Below are positions 1-5,980 of a stretch of 6,898 nt of DNA, piece after piece. This DNA comes from Bacillota bacterium (GTDB taxonomy: Bacteria > Bacillota > Clostridia > Lachnospirales > Lachnospiraceae). Every line of letters begins with the position of its first letter. The stretch's first letter is position 1. The notes under the pieces are model-generated. The model worked only from the letters and a program-made list of their open reading frames with translations, did not search any database and was not told the DNA's origin. The position numbers and the translations under genes are program-made. Location of the stretch: positions 1 to 6,898 of the forward strand of contig JAFADH010000313.1 in assembly GCA_023424995.1 (NCBI GenBank), written 5' to 3'.

Positions 1-360
1 GGCAGTGCCTCTATCAGCGTCTGGGCCTTCAATAATATCTGATCCATATGTTCCATTCGTCTTTCCTTTCTCTGTTACCGCTATCATATATGTCCCGATC
101 AAAAGCTGCTTATCGTACTTCTTGCCACATTTCTTACCATATTTCTTGCTACATTTCTTGCCACATTTCTTACCATATTTCTTGCTACATTTCTTGCCAT
201 ACTTCTTGCCATATTTCTTACTATATTTCTTGCCATATTTCTTACCGTATTTCTTACTATATTTCTTGCCATTCTTCTTGTCATATTTCTTACTATATTT
301 CTTGCGGTATTTCTTACCGTATTTGTTGCCGTATTTATAACCTTCCTGTCTTCTTAACAA
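1..360 (-). CDS. Lysine-rich tetrapeptide-repeat protein, partial (C-terminus beyond left edge), function unknown
   Basis: The minus strand is open for 120 codons from a TTG at 358-360 to the window edge; an in-frame TGA lies just upstream at 370-372. After a short lead (LLRRQEGYKY) come 18 tetrapeptides of the form (G/S)-K-K-(Y/C), then a non-repetitive segment (KQLLIGTYMIAVTEKGK onwards) that leaves the window. This frame is favoured because most differences between repeat units fall on third codon positions (GGT/GGC, AGT/AGC, TAT/TAC, AAA/AAG), and because it continues past the repeats. The start is uncertain. TTG has only a weak ribosome binding site, an ATG at 371-373 is in another frame and stops after 12 codons, and an AGGAAGG site just inside the ORF has no start codon after it. 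The gene follows argJ by 38 bp with no visible terminator, so co-transcription is possible. I do not recognise the family. Basic K/Y repeats recall CotG-like spore coat proteins, but that is only a resemblance. Confidence 0.5.
   Translation of the reverse strand, partial: MLRRQEGYKYGNKYGKKYRKKYSKKYDKKNGKKYSKKYGKKYGKKYSKKYGKKYGKKCSKKYGKKCGKKCSKKYGKKCGKKYDKQLLIGTYMIAVTEKGKTNGTYGSDIIEGPDADRGTA
115..330 (-). repeat. 12-bp tandem repeat, 18 units, with 36-bp higher-order period
   Basis: Eighteen contiguous 12-bp units, exactly 216 bp, read on the minus strand as (G/A)G(T/C)-AAG-AA(A/G)-T(A/G)(T/C). From unit 4 (positions 115-294) they form five 36-bp super-units that encode S-K-K-Y, then G-K-K-(Y/C), then G-K-K-(Y/C). 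The third G codon is GGC in all five. The middle one is GGT in three, GGC in one and GAC in one. Units 1-3 (GNKY, GKKY, RKKY) are more diverged. Cysteine replaces tyrosine only in units 12, 14, 15 and 17. Unit length is a multiple of three, so copy-number change alters protein length without shifting frame. Confidence 0.9.
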
Positions 361-398
361 TTCGCCCGTTCATTTCCGGTGATAATGCGGCCCTTTGG

Positions 399-1619
399 CT
401 AAGAACGATAATCCGCATTGATCTTAATATAATCGTAGGTCAGGTCACAGCCCCAGGCAGTAGCGCCTGCAGTCCCTGCCTTCAGGTCTGCCGTAGCGGT
501 TACTTCCTTGCCGGATAAAATCTTAGTGGCGGTCTCCTCGGAATAATCCGTCGCCATTCCGTTCTCCACAAGCTTTAATTTCCCGTCAGCGCTTTCAATG
601 TACAGGTCAACCTGATCAGGGTCAAAGGTAACACCCGAATAACCCATAGCGCACAGGATGCGGCCCCAGTTGGCATCATTGCCGAACACGGCGGATTTCA
701 CCAAATTGGAAGTGATAATGGATTTGCTGAGTATCATCGCTTCTTCTTCGGAGCCTGCACCGGTTACCCGGGCGGTGAAGAGCTTGGTGCAGCCTTCACC
801 GTCGGCCGCCATCTGCTTCGCCAGATCCGTGGTTACATAATTCAGTGCGGCACAGAAATTCTCGTAATCCGCATTCTTCTCCGTGATCGCCGTATTGCCT
901 GCCAGACCGTTGGCAAGGATTAACAGGGAGTCATTGGTTGAGGTATCCCGGTCCACGGATATCATGTTGAAGGATTTCTTCACGTCGGCACTTAGGGCTT
1001 CCTGAAGCAGTTCCTTACTGATGGCTAGATCCGTAGTTACCACGCCCAGCATGGTAGCCATATTCGGGTGGATCATACCGGAGCCCTTTGCCATGCCGCC
1101 GACGGTGACCACCTTTCCCTCCGCTGTGAAGGTTACGGCGCTTTGCTTGGAATAGGTATCGGTGGTCATGATAGCTTCCGCTGCCAGATCACCTGCCTCC
1201 CTGTCACTCTTAAGCTCAGCAGCAAGAAGCTTCACACCTTCCCTGATAATATCAATCGGCATCTGCTTGCCGATTACGCCGGTGGAAGCCGTATATACCG
1301 CATCGACCGGGATATTCACCGCTTCAGCTACAGCCTTCGCCATCAATTCATTATTAATATCACCTTCCGCTCCGGTACAGGCATTGGCTACACCGCTGTT
1401 TAGTACCACTGCCTGGACATAAGGGCTTTCCTCGGTTATTTTTATGTCCCATTTTACCGGAGCTGCTTTTACTACATTCGTAGTAAAGGTTCCGGCTCCT
1501 GCTGCCGGTACGGTAGAGTATACCAGCGCCATGTCTTTTCTCTTCTTTTTAATTCCCGCATATATTCCTGCTGCCCGGAATCCCTTTGCTGCGGTAACTC
1601 CGCCTTCGATAATCTCCAT
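399..1619 (-). CDS. argJ: Bifunctional ornithine acetyltransferase / N-acetylglutamate synthase ArgJ
   Basis: ArgJ transfers the acetyl group of N-acetylornithine to glutamate, giving ornithine and N-acetylglutamate in the cyclic arginine pathway; many versions also use acetyl-CoA. The 406-aa product has the usual family length. Hallmarks are GAGTFTTNVVKAAPV near residues 41-55, the STG oxyanion motif (112-114), and KGSGMIHPNMATMLG around 178-192. In that last motif Thr189 (codon at 1053-1055) is the expected nucleophile and self-cleavage point between alpha and beta chains. DRDTSTND (223-230) and the C-terminal WGCDLTYDYIKINADYRS are also typical. The ATG follows a GGAGG at 1625-1629. The gene lies 48 bp downstream of the GNAT gene, apparently on the same transcript, and argC, argB and argD are not adjacent. 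The shared promoter at 2157-2185 carries ArgR-like boxes, so arginine repression is inferred. Identity is secure; bifunctionality is inferred from family resemblance. Confidence 0.96.
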   Translation of the reverse strand: MEIIEGGVTAAKGFRAAGIYAGIKKKRKDMALVYSTVPAAGAGTFTTNVVKAAPVKWDIKITEESPYVQAVVLNSGVANACTGAEGDINNELMAKAVAEAVNIPVDAVYTASTGVIGKQMPIDIIREGVKLLAAELKSDREAGDLAAEAIMTTDTYSKQSAVTFTAEGKVVTVGGMAKGSGMIHPNMATMLGVVTTDLAISKELLQEALSADVKKSFNMISVDRDTSTNDSLLILANGLAGNTAITEKNADYENFCAALNYVTTDLAKQMAADGEGCTKLFTARVTGAGSEEEAMILSKSIITSNLVKSAVFGNDANWGRILCAMGYSGVTFDPDQVDLYIESADGKLKLVENGMATDYSEETATKILSGKEVTATADLKAGTAGATAWGCDLTYDYIKINADYRS

Positions 1620-1632
1620 TACTGCCTCCGTT

Positions 1633-1649
1633 CTGCCGTGTGACGGCAG
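1633..1649 (-). other. Intercistronic hairpin just upstream of the argJ ribosome binding site
   Basis: CTGCCGT (1633-1639) and ACGGCAG (1643-1649) form a perfect 7-bp stem with a 3-nt loop in the 48-bp GNAT-argJ spacer. On the minus strand it ends 3 nt before the argJ Shine-Dalgarno GGAGG. No U-tract follows, so it is unlikely to be an intrinsic terminator. It may stabilise or mark a processing point in the argJ message, or affect ribosome access; that role is inference. Confidence 0.6.
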
Positions 1650-1667
1650 CTTCCTTATCTTCTTAAT

Positions 1668-2102
1668 TTAACAGCATCCGTTATCCTCTTCGATACTGAA
1701 CGCATAAGTATTCAAACCCGAATGCCTGCTCCAGCCCATCCTGCTCCAGAATCGATTCCCTGATTCATTGTCTGAGAGGCAGAACAGGGCAAGCCTTGTT
1801 ATATTCTCAGCCTTCATTGCCTCGATCATCTGTTCAATCAACTGTCTTCCGACGGATCTTCGCCTCACCTCTTCGCTTACACAGACATGATAGAGATACC
1901 CCCGTCTGCCGTCATGGCCGCCAAAGGCGGTGCCGACGATCTTCCCCTCCTCATCAGCGACAAAATTAGTCGTCGGATTTCTCTTAAGGAAGCGTTCGAT
2001 CCCCTCTCTGGAGTCATCCATGCTTCGAAGTCCGACTCCGGGAGTATCCTTCCATAACTGATAAACCGAATCATAATCGTTCATGGTAAATCCACGTATC
2101 AT
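1668..2102 (-). CDS. GNAT-family N-acetyltransferase, YpeA-like
   Basis: The 144-aa product is one GNAT fold: acetyl-CoA-dependent acetyl transfer, probably cytosolic, acceptor unknown. The order of motifs resembles E. coli YpeA: N-terminal YDSVYQLWKDTPGVGLR, FVADEEGKIVGTAFGGHDGRRGYLYHVCVS as the central beta strands, motif A RRRSVGRQLIEQM for the acetyl-CoA pyrophosphate, and a C-terminal NRFWSRMGW. The family's usual R-x-x-G-x-G/A is altered here, with Ser where the first Gly normally sits. The ATG follows a strong GGAGGT at 2111-2116 with 8-nt spacing. The gene is first on the transcript that continues into argJ, 48 bp downstream, behind a promoter carrying ArgR-like boxes. This suggests a link to N-acetyl or arginine metabolism. 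A short-type N-acetylglutamate synthase is one possibility; acetylation of another small molecule or a protein is equally open. Confidence 0.9.
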   Translation of the reverse strand: MIRGFTMNDYDSVYQLWKDTPGVGLRSMDDSREGIERFLKRNPTTNFVADEEGKIVGTAFGGHDGRRGYLYHVCVSEEVRRRSVGRQLIEQMIEAMKAENITRLALFCLSDNESGNRFWSRMGWSRHSGLNTYAFSIEEDNGCC

Positions 2103-2150
2103 GATATATCACCTCCGAACCGTATAGCAGATATCAGTTCTAAAAAAATA

Positions 2151-2184
2151 TTTATAATTATACATCCGAGTTTAATTTTATGCA
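2151..2184 (-). promoter_or_regulatory. Candidate tandem ArgR/AhrC operator (ARG boxes) over the GNAT-argJ promoter
   Basis: Compared with the known ARG-box core TGNATWWWWATNCA, the minus strand has TGCATAAAATTAAA (2171-2184, two mismatches) and TGTATAATTATAAA (2151-2164, one mismatch). They start 20 bp apart, close to the spacing of paired ArgR boxes in other bacteria. One covers the -35 and the other the -10, as expected for repression by blocking polymerase. AT-rich DNA gives chance matches, so the support comes from the spacing and from the near-identical layout upstream of argG. Confidence 0.5.
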
Positions 2185-2185
2185 A
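2157..2185 (-). promoter_or_regulatory. Sigma-70-type promoter for GNAT-argJ
   Basis: On the minus strand, TTGCAT (2180-2185) and a perfect TATAAT (2157-2162) are separated by 17 bp. They lie between the maf stop and the GNAT start, leaving roughly 50 nt of leader. The promoter overlaps the last bases before the maf stop only marginally. No terminator is visible after maf, so read-through could also supply the downstream genes. Confidence 0.7.
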
Positions 2186-2189
2186 TACC

Positions 2190-2801
2190 TTATTTTAACT
2201 TTTTTAAATCAATACCTTTTCTAAGAAGGGAAGCATAAATTTCAGCTATGGGAAACCCTACGATATTATAATAATCCCCTTCGATCTCCTTGATAAATAT
2301 GCCGAATTTCCCCTGGATTGCATAAGCTCCCGCTTTATCCATGGGTTCCCCTGTTGCGATATATTCCTTTATCTGATGGGAAGTCAAGGGCTGCACTGCT
2401 ACTTTGGTCCGCACCGCGAAGGATACGGACTCAGCCTTACCTTCCCGGTTCCTTATAATAATGTTAACTCCGGTTATCACTTCATGGACATCACCGGAAA
2501 GCATGCTGAGCATCCGGAAGGCATCCTCCTCATCCTTAGGCTTGCCAAGCGCGTTATCCCGATAGAAAACCATAGTATCCGCACCGATGATAATTATCCC
2601 GTTACAATTCTCCGCTCTTTGCTTCAGACGCTGCAATACGGCGTCCGCCTTCAGTGCGGCCAGAGCCTGTACCATCGCTGCCGGCTCCTTTTCCTCGGCA
2701 ACCTCCTCCACATCCGCAGTTACCACCCGATAGCGGATCTCCATGGTGTCCATTATTTCCTTGCGTCTCGGTGATCCTGATGCCAGTATAATATCATACA
2801 T
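2190..2801 (-). CDS. maf: Maf-family nucleoside triphosphate pyrophosphatase (probable dTTP/UTP type)
   Basis: Maf proteins hydrolyse non-canonical or surplus nucleoside triphosphates to the monophosphate and pyrophosphate; in Bacillus the family is linked to septum formation. The 203-aa product has all family landmarks: N-terminal LASGSPRRKEIM (6-17), GADTMV with the catalytic-site Asp75, LGKPKDEEDAFRMLSMLSG (85-103), TGV at 110-112, EPMDKAGAYAIQGKFG (152-167) and the C-terminal GDYYNIVGFPI. The DKAGAYAIQG segment matches the YhdE-like (dTTP/UTP) subgroup better than the YceF-like (m7GTP) one; this assignment is from memory of the families. The start is fixed by GGAGG at 2810-2814, 8 nt before ATG. 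The gene is divergent from argG and 87 bp upstream of the GNAT gene, which has its own promoter. No functional link to the arginine genes is evident. The C-terminus is unusually lysine-rich (DLKKLK) but otherwise ordinary. Confidence 0.94.
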   Translation of the reverse strand: MYDIILASGSPRRKEIMDTMEIRYRVVTADVEEVAEEKEPAAMVQALAALKADAVLQRLKQRAENCNGIIIIGADTMVFYRDNALGKPKDEEDAFRMLSMLSGDVHEVITGVNIIIRNREGKAESVSFAVRTKVAVQPLTSHQIKEYIATGEPMDKAGAYAIQGKFGIFIKEIEGDYYNIVGFPIAEIYASLLRKGIDLKKLK

Positions 2802-2860
2802 AGATATTTCCTCCCTCTCTTTGTCCTTTGTCTGATTTTTATTAATTGTGCTTTCTTTTC

Positions 2861-2888
2861 ATTATAATAAATATTGACCGTAAGTAAA
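2861..2888 (-). promoter_or_regulatory. maf: Possible maf promoter
   Basis: On the minus strand a perfect TATAAT (2861-2866) lies about 60 bp upstream of the maf ATG. The best -35 is TTTACT (2883-2888) at 16-bp spacing, four of six matches. No other strong candidate was seen on this strand of the divergent region. Confidence 0.45.
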
Positions 2889-2968
2889 TAGACATAACGT
2901 TCAGTTTCGTATAATCCGCATAGCTGCATAAAAGCAACTATAAATATGTAATTAATTCATTTTTACAC

Positions 2969-2997
2969 TTGCATAATAATAAAATATGTTGTATATT
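2969..2997 (+). promoter_or_regulatory. argG: Probable argG promoter
   Basis: TTGCAT (2969-2974), a 17-bp spacer ending in TG, then TATATT (2992-2997). This copies the hexamers and spacing of the GNAT-argJ promoter, giving a leader of about 85 nt. An overlapping alternative is TTTACA (2962-2967) with TATGTT (2985-2990), also at 17 bp. Start-site mapping would be needed to choose. Confidence 0.55.
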
Positions 2998-3003
2998 TAG
3001 TCA
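2970..3003 (+). promoter_or_regulatory. Candidate tandem ArgR/AhrC operator (ARG boxes) over the argG promoter
   Basis: TGCATAATAATAAA (2970-2983) and TGTATATTTAGTCA (2990-3003) each match the ARG-box core TGNATWWWWATNCA with one mismatch. They start 20 bp apart, the same spacing as at the GNAT-argJ promoter. The first overlaps the -35 and the second contains the -10. Known ArgR/AhrC repressors bind paired 18-bp boxes of this kind when arginine is present. That this organism encodes such a repressor is assumed, not seen here. Confidence 0.55.
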
Positions 3004-3023
3004 TAATAAATATATTCATTTAT

Positions 3024-3046
3024 GCCGGTGCCTTAACAAGGCAGGC
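3024..3046 (+). other. Hairpin in the argG 5' leader
   Basis: TGCCTT (3029-3034) and AAGGCA (3038-3043) form a 6-bp stem with loop AAC. GCC (3024-3026) can pair with GGC (3044-3046) after a two-base bulge. It lies about 30 nt before the argG Shine-Dalgarno and has no U-tract, so it is not an evident attenuator. It is the only GC-rich patch in the leader. Confidence 0.45.
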
Positions 3047-3088
3047 TCATGGTATATAAAGCTGCAATAATACAGGAGGTTTTTAATT

Positions 3089-4300
3089 ATGAAAGAAAAG
3101 GTTATACTTGCTTATTCCGGCGGGCTTGATACTACTGCTATCATCCCCTGGTTAAAAGAAAATTATGATTATGAAGTGATCTGTGTATGTATCGATGTAG
3201 GCCAGGGCAATGAGCTGGACGGTCTGGAGGAGCGAGCCAGATTATCCGGAGCGACCAAATTATACATCGAAGATGTGGTGGATGAATTTGTGAATGATTA
3301 TGTTATGCCCTGCGTGAAAGCCAACGCTGTGTACGAACACAAATACTTATTGGGAACCTCCATGGCACGTCCGGTGATCGCTAAAAGACTGGTCGAGATC
3401 GCCAGACTGGAGGGTGCTACCGCCATCTGCCACGGTGCCACCGGCAAGGGAAATGACCAGGTCCGTTTTGAATTGACCATTAAGGCACTGGCTCCGGAGC
3501 TTAAGATCATCGCTCCCTGGAGAATCTGGACCATGGCTTCCCGTGAGGAAGAGATTGAATACTGCGCCAAGCATGGTATCCATCTTCCCTTCTCCGCGGA
3601 CAACAGCTATTCCCGTGACCGCAACTTATGGCACATCAGCCATGAAGGCCTGGAGCTTGAGTCTCCTGCCAATGCACCTGATTATGACCATCTGTTAGTT
3701 CTTGGCGTATCTCCCGAGAAGGCGCCGGAGCAGGGAGATACCATCAGCCTGTCCTTCGAGAAGGGCATCCCCGTGGCACTGAACGGCAGGAAGCTGACTG
3801 TTACGGAGATTATAAAGGAATTGAATACGATCGGCGGCAAGCACGGCATCGGAATCGTTGATATTGTTGAAAACCGTGTTGTCGGAATGAAGTCCCGGGG
3901 CGTATATGAGACTCCGGGCGGAACCATCCTCATGGAAGCGCATATGCAGCTGGAGGAATTGATTCTTGACCGTGCTACCTTAACGGCCAAGAAGGAAGTG
4001 GGCAACCGCTTTGCAGATATCGTATATGAGGGTAAATGGTTCACTCCCTTAAGAGAGGCATATCAGGCCTTCGTGGATGTGACTCAGGAGTATGTAACCG
4101 GTGAAGTTAAGCTTAAGCTTTATAAAGGCAACATCATTAAGCAGGGTACTGCGTCTCCTTATTCTTTATATAACGAAAGCATCGCTTCCTTCACTACCGG
4201 CGATCTTTATAATCATCATGACGCGGAAGGCTTCATCAACCTCTTCGGTTTATCCTTAAAGGTACGTGCAATGAAGATGGCCGATCTAGATAACAAATAA
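3089..4300 (+). CDS. argG: Argininosuccinate synthase
   Basis: ArgG joins citrulline and aspartate using ATP to give argininosuccinate, AMP and pyrophosphate, the penultimate step of arginine biosynthesis. The 403-aa product has the normal family length. The PP-loop AYSGGLDTT (8-16) binds ATP. YLLGTSMARPVIAKRLVEIA (87-105) and CHGATGKGNDQVRFE (114-128) are the conserved citrulline/aspartate-site segments. APWRIW (142-147), SYSRDRNLWHISHEGLELE (173-191) and RGVYETPGGT (270-279) follow in family order. The start is set by AGGAGGT at 3074-3080, 8 nt before ATG. The gene stands alone and is divergent from maf; argH does not follow. It ends just before a long hairpin. The promoter region carries two ArgR-like boxes, so arginine-dependent repression is likely. 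No truncation or missing key motif was seen. Confidence 0.98.
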   Translation: MKEKVILAYSGGLDTTAIIPWLKENYDYEVICVCIDVGQGNELDGLEERARLSGATKLYIEDVVDEFVNDYVMPCVKANAVYEHKYLLGTSMARPVIAKRLVEIARLEGATAICHGATGKGNDQVRFELTIKALAPELKIIAPWRIWTMASREEEIEYCAKHGIHLPFSADNSYSRDRNLWHISHEGLELESPANAPDYDHLLVLGVSPEKAPEQGDTISLSFEKGIPVALNGRKLTVTEIIKELNTIGGKHGIGIVDIVENRVVGMKSRGVYETPGGTILMEAHMQLEELILDRATLTAKKEVGNRFADIVYEGKWFTPLREAYQAFVDVTQEYVTGEVKLKLYKGNIIKQGTASPYSLYNESIASFTTGDLYNHHDAEGFINLFGLSLKVRAMKMADLDNK

Positions 4301-4311
4301 AGCAATTTAAC

Positions 4312-4358
4312 CGGGCAGGGGGGAATTTTCATTATTTATAAAAATTCCCCCCTGCCCG
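4312..4358. terminator. Long perfect hairpin between convergent argG and the solute-binding protein gene
   Basis: CGGGCAGGGGGGAATTTT (4312-4329) and its exact complement (4341-4358) give an 18-bp perfect stem with an 11-nt loop. TTAA on each side (4307-4310 and 4360-4363) extends the pairing past one mismatch. The position, 11 bp after the argG stop and between convergent genes, fits a bidirectional terminator. No clean U-tract follows on the plus strand; the minus-strand exit is only moderately U-rich. Termination is therefore likely but not textbook. Confidence 0.65.
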
Positions 4359-4446
4359 ATTAAGCGAGAGATAACCCTTATATAGTTTCTTATATCACTT
4401 CATCCTGCAGCTTCGTAGATTTACTTCAAATTCGAAGGAAATACCC

Positions 4447-5973
4447 CTACTTGTATTTACTTTTCCAATTCGTTAATTGACGATTAACTTCATTTATCAA
4501 TTCATCAATACCCGCATTCTTTAAGTCAGAAACAATTTTTCCCACGGTTGCTTCCCAATCCGGATTCAATCCGATAAGTAAACCGGTAGACTGGCCGCGT
4601 TCAGAATTTCCCGTAACAATATGTATTAACAAAGCGTTTTTTACGATCTCGTTAATCTTAAGTATTTTATCTTCCCAACCCTTTGAATAAAAGGTGAATC
4701 CTGTTAATGGAGTAGTAGCGGCCTTATTGATATGTTCCATATAAATTTGCTTTTTATCTAACGAGTCATTAAAGGACGGTGAACAAAAATAATATAGACC
4801 GGTATACCACGGTAATAAAAAGCTTAAGGAATGACCCGGTTTCGCAACAACCCTGCCCTCCGCTCTTTCAAAATCCACCCCTTCTTTGCCATAAACAAGT
4901 GCGTCTGCAAATTCCTGGTCTGTGACAGCCATAGCAAGCAACTTTACGGCTTCATCAGGATATAATGACGTGGAAGATATACACACAGCCGACGACATGG
5001 ACTGTACAACAGGACTGGCTGTTTGATAAAGATCATAACCTTCATGCTCCGTAATATTATTAAAACTCTTGCCAAGGACCTGGAACGACTTTTCTTCAAA
5101 TGGTGCGTTGATATCAGGATCTATAAAACCTTCATCAGCCAATTCATTTGCCTGACGTAAATAATTTATAAAATCCGCATCTTCAAATACATTAAAAGCG
5201 TCTCGATCAGAATCAACAGCGATAGCGGCGTCAATAAATGTATACCCCAAAAATTCTATACAAGAAGCAAAATCATCGCACAAGCTCAAAGGATATATAT
5301 AACCATTATTTTTCATTTTAAGCAATGCAGGCTTCCAGATATCAAGATCATAGCCCGTATTAATTTGCGATATACTACTATCTGCAAAGCCTCGCTTAAT
5401 AAAAATCCCTCCGGTAGCAGATATTCCGTTTCCCATCGCTAAAATACCGTTGATTTTTCCGTTAATGCGCAGAGAATTCCAATATGTATCATTGAATATT
5501 TTGTATATTGCCTGACCGTCTTCTGTATCAATAAAATTCTCAAAAGGTAAAATAAGATTGTTTTGATATGCTAACATGTGACTGTTTGTTATTCCATCAG
5601 GAAAACCGCGATTAATCATATCTCCGCTATAAAACAGATCAACCCTTCTGCCACTGTTTATATAATCAGTAAGTGCTTGATTATAATTATTAAGGTTGTC
5701 TAAAACTATAAATTTTAATGTAAAATCTATGTTCTTCGACGATAATAAGTCGTTTGCAGCATTTTCATAAATATCTTTGTTTATGTTTTGAAAGGCAAAT
5801 TTGGGCATAATCCATGTTAAAATCTTCTCATCATTAATTGTATCTTCATTCTCCTTTGTATCTATAACATTATTGTCGTAATGAATCAATTTAACAATTA
5901 CTACAACCAAAATCATAAGCATAGCTACCAACGATACAATAGCTATTACAAATCTCTTTTTATTTTGAATCAT
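4447..5973 (-). CDS. Membrane-anchored ABC-type solute-binding protein with DUF3502-like C-terminus
   Basis: From the chosen start the product is 508 aa. Residues 3-7 are basic (QNKKR) and 8-30 form one hydrophobic segment, then an acidic/polar linker and an extracellular solute-binding fold. LYPDEAVKLLAMAVTDQEFADALVYGKEGVDFE (about 337-369) and the end from GFTFYSKGW (425) through LKNAGIDELINEVNRQLTNW resemble the LplA-like/DUF3502 group of carbohydrate-binding proteins. No lipobox cysteine follows the hydrophobic stretch, so it looks like an uncleaved membrane anchor rather than a lipoprotein; the ligand is unknown. The start ATG at 5971-5973 has AGAAGGAAGG 7 nt upstream. Earlier in-frame ATGs at 6007-6009 (strong GGAGGG) and 6052-6054 (none) would add 12 or 27 residues. 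No permease or ATPase gene is adjacent. Composition is AT-rich: one 60-base sample (5641-5700) has 19 G+C, against 35 in a sample of argG (3361-3420), which suggests different ancestry. Confidence 0.85.
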   Translation of the reverse strand: MIQNKKRFVIAIVSLVAMLMILVVVIVKLIHYDNNVIDTKENEDTINDEKILTWIMPKFAFQNINKDIYENAANDLLSSKNIDFTLKFIVLDNLNNYNQALTDYINSGRRVDLFYSGDMINRGFPDGITNSHMLAYQNNLILPFENFIDTEDGQAIYKIFNDTYWNSLRINGKINGILAMGNGISATGGIFIKRGFADSSISQINTGYDLDIWKPALLKMKNNGYIYPLSLCDDFASCIEFLGYTFIDAAIAVDSDRDAFNVFEDADFINYLRQANELADEGFIDPDINAPFEEKSFQVLGKSFNNITEHEGYDLYQTASPVVQSMSSAVCISSTSLYPDEAVKLLAMAVTDQEFADALVYGKEGVDFERAEGRVVAKPGHSLSFLLPWYTGLYYFCSPSFNDSLDKKQIYMEHINKAATTPLTGFTFYSKGWEDKILKINEIVKNALLIHIVTGNSERGQSTGLLIGLNPDWEATVGKIVSDLKNAGIDELINEVNRQLTNWKSKYK

Positions 5974-5980
5974 AATCATT

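Noticed and set aside
99..284. Minus-strand open frame of the M-A-R-N type within the repeats
   Set aside because: It stops where the repeats end, and the differences between units change amino acids; it is a shadow of the G-K-K-Y frame.
115..330. CRISPR-like array
   Set aside because: Units are contiguous 12-mers with no unique spacers; this is a tandem repeat.
5..518. Plus-strand open frames rich in Phe/Leu/Pro or Ile/Ser/Cys/His repeats over the left edge
   Set aside because: They arise because the 12-bp repeat lacks stops in several frames. Unit-to-unit differences are mostly synonymous only in the minus-strand G-K-K-Y frame, and the second plus-strand frame runs antisense into argJ.
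3005..3022. Third ARG box near TATATTCATTTA upstream of argG
   Set aside because: Only the right half fits the consensus; the left half lacks TG at the required spacing.
3022..3036. Four-codon leader peptide (MPVP) in the argG leader
   Set aside because: No ribosome binding site, and no arginine codons as an attenuator peptide would need.
3049..3129. 26-codon ORF overlapping the argG start in another frame (MVYKAAIIQ...)
   Set aside because: The ribosome binding site is weak, the ORF covers the argG Shine-Dalgarno and start, and it has no recognisable content.
3298..4044. Minus-strand open frames inside argG
   Set aside because: They are antisense shadows of a fully conserved argG and have no ribosome binding sites of note.
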